NCBI GenBank assembly: GCA_027435495.1
Contig: DAHZZC010000050.1
Location: 1-12,531 of the forward strand
Reading direction: 5' to 3'
DNA: 12,531 nucleotides
From: Planctomycetales bacterium
GTDB taxonomy: Bacteria > Planctomycetota > Planctomycetia > Isosphaerales > Isosphaeraceae
Positions 1 to 5,709 of this stretch are shown in pieces. A program made the position numbers and the translations under genes. The notes beneath the pieces are model-generated. The model was given only the letters and a program-made list of their open reading frames with translations. It was not told where the DNA came from and searched no databases. The number at the start of each line of letters is the position of its first letter. Position 1 is the stretch's first letter.

Positions 1-455
1 GCCTTCGAGGCGATCGCTAGGGCCTCCCTGTCCGTCTCTTCAAGGAGGGTTTTGGCCTGAAATCGCGCAGACCTCAACGCTTCCTCGGCATCGGCCAGGA
101 GCCGCTGATGCTCCGACTTCGCCTCCGATAGCTGGCTCTCGGCCGCTTTCAAGATCCTCCGGCTCTGGGCCTGTGCTTCTACCACTGCAAGTTGAACGAT
201 CGAGTCCGCCCGCTTCTGCGCCTCGGCCAGCTTCGCCTCGGCCTGCTCATTTGTCCGACGCGCCTTCTCGATGATGCCGGGAATGTGCCGGATCGATTCC
301 AGCCGAGCGAGTTCGGATGTGTATGATTTCTCTTTATCCCTCCACGTCTCCTCCGCCTGACGCATTTGCGTGCGAAGCTCGCTCGACCGGATGGAGAAGA
401 ACAACGCAAGGCCTGTCAGCGCGGCAAACAGTAGGAAGAGGAGGGCGTAGAACAT
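1..455 (-). CDS. Membrane-anchored coiled-coil protein, N-terminal part only (runs off left edge)
   Basis: Reading the minus strand from the ATG at 455-453 gives 151 codons without a stop, so the gene continues beyond base 1. Residues 2-21 (starting MFYALLFLLFAALTG) are a strong hydrophobic segment, best read as one N-terminal membrane anchor or uncleaved signal. From about residue 24 to the edge the chain is rich in Glu, Ala, Lys, Arg and Gln in heptad-like order (for example EQAEAKLAEAQKRAD), as expected for a long coiled coil. No catalytic domain is visible. This layout resembles the front of DUF4041/T5orf172 proteins, where an anchor and coiled coil precede a C-terminal GIY-YIG-like domain, but other anchored coiled-coil proteins look the same, so I assign no function. 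The start is chosen because the anchor begins directly at this Met. No clear Shine-Dalgarno sequence precedes it. It is transcribed away from the DUF5131 gene. Confidence 0.75.
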   Translation of the reverse strand, partial: MFYALLFLLFAALTGLALFFSIRSSELRTQMRQAEETWRDKEKSYTSELARLESIRHIPGIIEKARRTNEQAEAKLAEAQKRADSIVQLAVVEAQAQSRRILKAAESQLSEAKSEHQRLLADAEEALRSARFQAKTLLEETDREALAIASK

Positions 456-571
456 AACTTCGTTCCCCGGGGCGGCGGAGATGGCAGCAGGAACGCGATG
501 CGGTCCGCGTTCCCAACGAGGATGTTATTCTCCCCGCAGCGATGCAGCCCTGCAACATGTTAGTGTTCGAG

Positions 572-600
572 TGAGGATCGAAAAATAGGTCTGAGGATCT
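572..600. repeat. Short direct repeat TGAGGATC, two copies 20 bp apart
   Basis: The octamer TGAGGATC occurs at 572-579 and again at 592-599, both followed by A-rich sequence. The start-to-start distance is 20 bp, about two turns of the helix, so both copies would face the same side of the DNA. It lies in the AT-rich part of the divergent intergenic region and overlaps the weak minus-strand promoter candidate. It may be a binding site, or chance. Confidence 0.3.
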
Positions 601-624
601 AGAAATGAATTCAACTCAAGTCAA
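596..624 (-). promoter_or_regulatory. Weak sigma-70-like promoter candidate for the coiled-coil gene
   Basis: On the minus strand, TTGACT (bases 624-619, five of six matches to TTGACA) is followed after 17 bases by TAGATC (601-596, three of six matches to TATAAT). It sits in the most AT-rich part of the intergenic region and points at the gene starting at 455, leaving a leader of about 135 bases. The -10 match is poor, and planctomycete promoter rules are not well known, so this is tentative. Confidence 0.2.
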
Positions 625-655
625 TTGGTTTCAGGTCATTTTTCGCTTTGTGGTT

Positions 656-712
656 CCGCAGAGCCGGACCCGGCACCTATGCCGCTCGGCGCCGGGTCCG
701 GCCCGCCTGCGG
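656..712. repeat. Long imperfect inverted repeat (strong GC-rich hairpin)
   Basis: A perfect 12-base inverted repeat, GCCGGACCCGGC at 663-674 and GCCGGGTCCGGC at 691-702, is enclosed by a second perfect 6-base pair of arms, CCGCAG at 656-661 and CTGCGG at 707-712. The inner loop is 16 bases, and the two stems are separated by 1 base on the left and 4 on the right. No T-run follows on either strand, so it does not look like an intrinsic terminator. It could be a structured RNA leader, a REP-like element copied elsewhere in the genome, or a protein-binding site. Confidence 0.65.
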
Positions 713-1039
713 TCTTCGGACGTGGCACGGATCGGGCCGTCGGGTCGGAGGGGACGGCGGGCCCACCGGCGCCCTCGGTCCCGGCCACCTTCATCCTGCC
801 GATGGCCGATGTCGATTCGGCTCCCGAATCCTTGTCCGCTCTCTCCAGCAATGAGTGGGGGGCTTCTTCCGGCTAGCCAGTCCGCGGAGACCGTAGGTAT
901 CCCCTGGCGCAAGCCCCCTGTCCTGCACGATCAAGGATACGCGAAGGAGCGGCCGACTCGATCGTCGAGGAAAAACCGCATCGATCGAAGGGAGGAGGGA
1001 GCGGAGGGTTCTGTTGGTTTTTTCGATCTTCCGTGATAG

Positions 1040-1062
1040 GTTGGACATAAATTCAGTCCAAC
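1040..1062. promoter_or_regulatory. Palindrome just upstream of the DUF5131 gene (operator candidate)
   Basis: GTTGGAC at 1040-1046 and GTCCAAC at 1056-1062 form a perfect 7-base inverted repeat around a 9-base AT-rich centre (ATAAATTCA). It ends 14 bases before the ATG at 1077, overlapping the expected leader. Shape and position fit a dimeric repressor operator, possibly an autoregulatory site, or a leader hairpin that would sit next to the ribosome site. No regulator gene is in the window. Confidence 0.4.
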
Positions 1063-1076
1063 AGGAACGGTCGAGG

Positions 1077-1880
1077 ATGGGTGACAAGTCGAAAATCGAA
1101 TGGACCGACGCCACGTGGAACCCCATCCGAGGTTGCACGAAGATCAGTCCCGGCTGCGCCCACTGTTACGCGGAGACGTTCGCCGAGCGGTTTCGTGGCG
1201 TCCCGGGCCACCCCTACGAACAGGGCTTCGACCTCAAGCTCATCCCCGAGAAGCTTCTCGAGCCGCTCCGCTGGATCCGGGCTCGAATGATTTTCGTCAA
1301 CTCGATGAGCGACCTGTTCCACAAGGACGTTGAGGACGTCTACGTCGGTCTTGTCGCCCAGGTCATGAAGGCGGCGAACTGGCACACCTACCAGGTGCTG
1401 ACGAAGCGTTCCGAGAGGCTCTCCGAAATGCTTCGAGGACCACTCCGCGACGCTGCCGAGCAGACGCACATCTGGTGGGGCGTCAGCGTCGAGAACCGGC
1501 GTCACGGCCTGCCCCGGATCGATCATCTCCGAGAGACGCCCGCCGCGGTGAAATTCCTCTCGATCGAACCCCTCCTGGAAGACCTCGGCCCCCTGGATCT
1601 CTCCGGCATCTCGTGGGCGATCGTTGGGGGAGAGAGCGGACACGGGGCCCGGCCAATGGAGGCCGACTGGGTTCGGAGCATCCGCGATCAGTGCAAGGAA
1701 GCCGGCGTCCCGTTCTTCTTCAAGCAGTGGGGAGGCGTTCGGAAGAGCCAGGCGGGACGCGAGCTGGACGGCTCGACTTACGACGCGAGGCCCACTCCAG
1801 GTTCCCACCCAACCCCGACGCCCGATCGACGAACAACCCTCATCCGTGAACTGGAATCCCAGATGGCAGGAGCGATCTGA
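1077..1880 (+). CDS. DUF5131 / phage Gp37-Gp68 family protein with three-Cys motif
   Basis: The 267-residue product has the hallmarks of the DUF5131 family (Pfam PF07505, phage Gp37/Gp68). Near the N-terminus is KIEWTDATWNPIRGC, then C20-x6-C27-x2-C30, with CYAE at the third Cys. Further along are FVNSMSDLFH, QVLTKR, WGVSVEN, FLSIEPLL, IVGGESGHGARPM and FFFKQWGG. The Cys cluster resembles a radical-SAM-type iron-sulphur site with wider spacing than the classic C-x3-C-x2-C; that parallel is inference. The biochemical role of the family is not established; members are often phage- or mobile-element-borne. The frame is open from a TTG at 1014, but I chose the ATG at 1077 because the family begins about here and AGGA at 1063-1066 lies 10 bases upstream. 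No partner gene is visible on either side. The last 40 residues are Pro/Thr/Arg-rich and poorly conserved. Confidence 0.9.
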   Translation: MGDKSKIEWTDATWNPIRGCTKISPGCAHCYAETFAERFRGVPGHPYEQGFDLKLIPEKLLEPLRWIRARMIFVNSMSDLFHKDVEDVYVGLVAQVMKAANWHTYQVLTKRSERLSEMLRGPLRDAAEQTHIWWGVSVENRRHGLPRIDHLRETPAAVKFLSIEPLLEDLGPLDLSGISWAIVGGESGHGARPMEADWVRSIRDQCKEAGVPFFFKQWGGVRKSQAGRELDGSTYDARPTPGSHPTPTPDRRTTLIRELESQMAGAI

Positions 1881-1986
1881 CAGGTCTGTGGCCTATTGGT
1901 GTCGGTTGATTTTCTCGGGCACCATCAAGCGGTGATGTGGGCGACTCCCTGGGTGAGGACGTGTCGATCGCGGATAGAGTCTGCGT

Positions 1987-2036
1987 ATCGAGCAGGAGCG
2001 TCATCGCTGCTCGATGCCGAAGGCGTCGGCGATTTT
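1987..2036. terminator. Terminator-like hairpins between convergent genes
   Basis: ATCGAGCAG at 1987-1995 pairs perfectly with CTGCTCGAT at 2007-2015 around an 11-base loop. As RNA the stem gains a G-U and a G-C pair (1985-1986 with 2016-2017). Directly after comes a second small stem, GCCGA at 2016-2020 with TCGGC at 2026-2030, followed by GATTTTA. It lies where the DUF5131 gene (plus) and the RND operon (minus) converge, so it may end transcripts from both sides. The T-run is short and serves only the plus strand. The rest of 1881-2093 shows no gene. Confidence 0.4.
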
Positions 2037-2093
2037 AGCTAGGCTTGGCTCATCTGGTCGGCATTCGCAAGGCCGATCGAGGACCAGTCCGCT

Positions 2094-5000
2094 TCAATCG
2101 AGCGAGCCGGCAGACTCGACGAGGCTGGCCTCGTCGTCGTAGGGCTTTGGCGCGAAGTCCTCGGGCATCGAGGGCGTCGGGGCGGGACGGCGGCGTCGGG
2201 CGCTGAAGCGCTGGATCGTCTCGAAGAAGACCGGCGTCAAGAAGACGCCGAAGAGCGTTACGCCGAGCATCCCGCCGAAGACCGCCGTCCCCAGCGATCG
2301 TCGCATCTCGGCGCCTGCGCCCTCGGCGATCACCAGCGGGACCACCCCGAAGATAAACGCGAACGATGTCATCAGGATCGGACGGAGCCTCAGCCGGCAC
2401 GCCTCCAGCGTCGCCTGACGGATCGGGACGCCCGACTCCTGCGCCTGCTTGGCGAACTCGACGATCAGAATCGCGTTCTTGCTCGCCAGGCCCACCAGAA
2501 CCACGAAGCCAATCTGCGTAAACAGGCTCACGTCCATCCCCGCCAGGTTCACACCGACCAGCGAACAGAGCAGGCACATCGGCACCACCAGAATCACCGC
2601 GAGCGGGAGCGACCAGCTCTCGTATTGCGCCGCCAGGACCAGGAACACGAAGATCACCGCCAGCGCGAAGACCCCGATCGCCGTCCCGCCCTGCTGCAAT
2701 TCCATGAACGCCAGCTCGGTCCAGTCCGAGGCCATCGATCGCGGCAGTTCCTCGTCGGCAATTTGCTGCATCATCGCGATCGCCTGACCCGAGCTTGTCC
2801 CAGGCGCCGGGTTGCCGGTGATCGCCGTGGATGAGTACATATTATAGCGCATCTCGGCGACCGGCCCGCTCGTGTCGCGGACGTCGAGCAGCGTTCCCAG
2901 CCGGATCATCTGGCCCCGGTTGTTCCTTACCTGAAGCTGGCGGATGTCCTGCGCGTCGCCGCGGAACCGCTGGTCGGCCTGGACGTTCACCTGCCAGGTT
3001 CGGCCGAACTCGTTGAAGTTGTTCACATAATACGAGCCGAGATACACCTGCAAGGTGCTGAAAAGCTCGCTGATCGGCACCCCGAGCGCCATGCACTTGG
3101 TCCGGTCGATGTCGAGATACAGCCAGGGGGTATTGGCGCGCGAGCTGTTGAAAAGGCCCTGCAAACCCGGCGTTCGGTTGCCGCGCTCGACGATCGCGTC
3201 GCTCACGCGCTGGAGGGCCTCTCGACCGAGGTGGCCCCGGTCCTCAATGATCAGCTTGAAGCCGCCGGTGGTTCCCAGGCCGTCGATCGGAGGGGCGCCG
3301 AAGATCGTGACGATCGCGGCGCGGATTTCCCGGCAACGCTCCCGGATCTTCTCGGCGATCGCGTCGGCCGAGAGGCTGGGCTCCCGCCTTCGCTCGAACG
3401 GATCGAGCATCACGTAGAGCGAGCCCAGGTTCGGCGCATTGGCGCCGAGGAGGAGCGACTGGCCGGTCACGCCGACCGTGTGCGCCACGCCGGGAGTTTC
3501 TCGGGCGAGGGCCTCGATCCTCGTCATCGCGCGCTGGGTTCGCTCGACCGAGGCCGAATCGGGCAACTGCACGTTCAGCAGGAGGTAGCCCTTGTCCTGC
3601 TGCGGGACGAAGCCGGTCGGCGTGGTGATGAACTCCCAGTAGGTCAGGCCGAGCAGGCCGGCGTAGAGGATCAGGACCAGGGCGCCGACTCGCAAAACAC
3701 CGGCGACCATCCGGCCGTAGAGCGAGGTCATCCGGTCGAAGCCCCGGTTGAACCCGCGGAAGAGGGCGCCCAGGACCGCGTTCACCGGCCGGATCACGAT
3801 CAGGCCGACGATCCCTCCCGCGATCGCCCCGGGCGCGAACGCCGAGAGCCAGGGGAGCCAGGTCATCCAGCCAGGGATCGTCCCGTCCTCGATCGCCTCG
3901 GTCGTGATTCCGAGTCGGTCGGTCATCGTCGCCTGGAGCAGCCGGACCCCAATCAGCCCGCCGAGGATCGCGAACGACCACCAGGGAAGCGCCTCGCGCT
4001 TCAGCTCGTGGCCGCCGCCTTGCCCGTGCTTCGCATCGGTCTGGAAGATGAGCACGGCCCGGCTCGGCGTCATCGTCAGGGCGTTGATCGCCGAGATGAT
4101 CGTCGAGACGGCGATCGTTACCGCGAACTGGCGGAAGAACTGTCCCGAGATCCCGCCGATGAAGCAACACGGGATGAAGACCGAACTGAGAACCAGCGTG
4201 ATCGCGACGATCGGCCCGGTGATCTCCTCCATCGCCCGGATCGTCGCCGTGCGCGAGTCGAGCCCCGTCGCAATCAGCCGCTCGATGTTCTCCAGCACCA
4301 CGATCGCATCGTCGACCACGATCCCGATCGCCAGGACCAGGCCGAAGAGCGTCAGGTTATTCAGGCTAAACCCCAGCGCCGCCATCACGGCGAACGTCCC
4401 GATCAGCGAGACCGGGACGTCGATCATCGGCAGGATCATCGCCTTCCAGTCCTGGAGGAAGATCAGGACGACGATCCCGACCAGAATCACGGCGTCGCGC
4501 AGGGTGTTGTACACCTCCTGGATCGACTCGTGAATGAAGGGCGTGGTGTCGTAGACGATCCGGTAGTCGAGGCCGTCGGGGAATCGGGTCTTCAGCTCGC
4601 GCATCTTCGCGTAGACGCCGCGGGCGGTCTCAAGCGCGTTGGAGCCGGGAAGCTGGTAGACCGAGATTGCGACCGAGGGTTTGCCGTCGAGCGAGCAGGA
4701 CTGGTCGTATTGCCGCGATCCCAGCTCGACCCGCGCGACGTCGCGGAGCCGGACGATCCCGGTCGCCTGCGAGAGCATGGGGGCCTGGCTGTTCGAGCCC
4801 CCCCGATCGGCCGAGCCCCCCTGTAAGCCCTGTGAGGTCGCGCCGTTGGTTGCTGTTCCGCCCGCGGCGCTGGTGCTGGTTCCGGCGTCGGGCGCGTTCG
4901 ACGCCTGGAACGTGTCCTCCCCCGCCTTCAGAATGATATCCTCGAACTGCTCGGGCTCGACCAGCCGCCCCAGCGTGTTGATCGTAAGCTGAAACTGCTG

Positions 5001-5687
5001 GCCCCGAGGGACCGGCTGCTGCCCAATCTGACCGGCCGCCACCTGCAAGTTCTGCTGGCTGATCGCGTTGATGATGTCGGTCGCGCTCAGCCCGAGCGCC
5101 GCCATCTTCGCCGGATCGAGCCAGGCCCGAAGACTGTAATCCCTCTGCCCGAGGTACGTGATTCCCGCCACACCCGGCAGTCGACCCAGCTCGTCCTTGA
5201 TGTAGATCGTCGCGTAGTTGCTCAAAAATGTATTGTCATATTCACTATGAGTCGCCAGCAGGTTGACAATCATCAGCGTGCTCGGCGACATCTTCTTCAC
5301 GCTGATCCCCTCGTTCTGGACCAGCGGCGGGATCACCGGGAGCGCCAGCGAGACCCGGTTCTGCACCAGGACCTGCGCCATGTCGGTGTCCATCCCCAGG
5401 CGGAAGGTTACCGTCAGTTGATAGGCACCGTCGTTTGTGCATTGCGACGACATGTAGAGCATGTTCTCGACGCCGCTGACCTGCTCCTCGATCGGAGCGG
5501 CGACCGTGTTGCGCACGGTCTGCGCGTTGGCGCCGGGGTAGAACGCCGTGACTGTCACCGTCGGCGGCGTCACTTGCGGATACTGCGCCACCGGAAGCGT
5601 TCCCCACGAGACGAACCCCGCCAGGACGATCACCAGCGAGAGCACGATCGCGAAGACCGGACGATCAATGAAGAATCTAGATAACAT
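2094..5687 (-). CDS. RND efflux transporter permease A (HAE1/AcrB-type), intact proton relay
   Basis: This 1197-residue inner-membrane proton-antiport pump subunit is clearly of the AcrB/MexB (HAE1) type: it starts MLSRFFIDRP with TM1, has porter domains, TM2-6 from about 395, a second porter half from about 700, and TM8-12 to about 1158. The proton-relay residues are present: D459-D460 in GIVVDDAIVVLEN, K1070 in LASKNAILIVE, and R1100 in the RLRLRPILMTS motif. AcrB has about 1049 residues; the surplus is mainly two insertions. Residues about 257-309 are a Gly/Ser/Thr/Ala-rich loop in the docking part of the first porter half. Residues about 550-645 add two hydrophobic stretches (about 570-584 and 613-642) before the helix that normally follows TM6. 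The C-terminus is a charged tail. It is last in the operon, 22 bases after permease B. Substrate cannot be predicted. Confidence 0.95.
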   Translation of the reverse strand: MLSRFFIDRPVFAIVLSLVIVLAGFVSWGTLPVAQYPQVTPPTVTVTAFYPGANAQTVRNTVAAPIEEQVSGVENMLYMSSQCTNDGAYQLTVTFRLGMDTDMAQVLVQNRVSLALPVIPPLVQNEGISVKKMSPSTLMIVNLLATHSEYDNTFLSNYATIYIKDELGRLPGVAGITYLGQRDYSLRAWLDPAKMAALGLSATDIINAISQQNLQVAAGQIGQQPVPRGQQFQLTINTLGRLVEPEQFEDIILKAGEDTFQASNAPDAGTSTSAAGGTATNGATSQGLQGGSADRGGSNSQAPMLSQATGIVRLRDVARVELGSRQYDQSCSLDGKPSVAISVYQLPGSNALETARGVYAKMRELKTRFPDGLDYRIVYDTTPFIHESIQEVYNTLRDAVILVGIVVLIFLQDWKAMILPMIDVPVSLIGTFAVMAALGFSLNNLTLFGLVLAIGIVVDDAIVVLENIERLIATGLDSRTATIRAMEEITGPIVAITLVLSSVFIPCCFIGGISGQFFRQFAVTIAVSTIISAINALTMTPSRAVLIFQTDAKHGQGGGHELKREALPWWSFAILGGLIGVRLLQATMTDRLGITTEAIEDGTIPGWMTWLPWLSAFAPGAIAGGIVGLIVIRPVNAVLGALFRGFNRGFDRMTSLYGRMVAGVLRVGALVLILYAGLLGLTYWEFITTPTGFVPQQDKGYLLLNVQLPDSASVERTQRAMTRIEALARETPGVAHTVGVTGQSLLLGANAPNLGSLYVMLDPFERRREPSLSADAIAEKIRERCREIRAAIVTIFGAPPIDGLGTTGGFKLIIEDRGHLGREALQRVSDAIVERGNRTPGLQGLFNSSRANTPWLYLDIDRTKCMALGVPISELFSTLQVYLGSYYVNNFNEFGRTWQVNVQADQRFRGDAQDIRQLQVRNNRGQMIRLGTLLDVRDTSGPVAEMRYNMYSSTAITGNPAPGTSSGQAIAMMQQIADEELPRSMASDWTELAFMELQQGGTAIGVFALAVIFVFLVLAAQYESWSLPLAVILVVPMCLLCSLVGVNLAGMDVSLFTQIGFVVLVGLASKNAILIVEFAKQAQESGVPIRQATLEACRLRLRPILMTSFAFIFGVVPLVIAEGAGAEMRRSLGTAVFGGMLGVTLFGVFLTPVFFETIQRFSARRRRPAPTPSMPEDFAPKPYDDEASLVESAGSLD

Positions 5688-5709
5688 TTTATTTGAAATT
5701 TGAGATTTG
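5688..5709. repeat. AT-rich heptamer repeat filling the gap between the two permease genes
   Basis: On the plus strand TTTGAAA (5692-5698), TTTGAGA (5699-5705) and TTTG (5706-5709) form about 2.6 copies of a 7-base unit. The array fills nearly the whole 22-base gap between permease B's stop and permease A's start, and is strikingly AT-rich against GC-rich genes. On the coding strand it reads as CAAAT three times at 7-base steps just before the ATG. No Shine-Dalgarno sequence is present, so an unstructured A-rich leader may help initiation. Confidence 0.6.

Larger units (their letters stand above)
456..1076. other. Gene-free intergenic region between two divergent genes
   Basis: About 620 bases separate the coiled-coil gene and the DUF5131 gene. 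Several short open frames cross it on both strands, but they overlap one another, have Arg/Pro/Gly-rich compositions typical of random GC-rich frames, and show no family motif I recognise. The part from about 565 to 650 is clearly more AT-rich than the rest and is the likeliest place for promoters. Further right there is a long hairpin (656-712), and just before the DUF5131 start a palindrome. It may include the decayed remains of a gene, but I cannot support one. Confidence 0.6.

Noticed and set aside
605..1036. Overlapping short frames (up to 143 codons) in the intergenic region before the DUF5131 gene
   Set aside because: Mutually overlapping, Arg/Pro/Ser-rich, without motifs; they run through the long hairpin and the palindrome. 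No evidence of protein coding.
1053..1808. A 251-codon minus-strand frame opposite the DUF5131 gene
   Set aside because: The plus strand carries an unmistakable family member over the whole stretch, so this is its antisense shadow.
1999..2093. A short minus-strand stretch reading LAKIADAFGIEQR then stop, looking like the end of a helix-turn-helix protein
   Set aside because: Only about 30 codons lie between in-frame stops, and it overlaps the terminator-like hairpins. It could be a gene relic, but there is too little to support one.
3231..4826. A 531-codon open frame on the plus strand, antisense to permease A
   Set aside because: Same composition artefact as above; its product even resembles that of the longer antisense frame because the two RND genes are paralogues.
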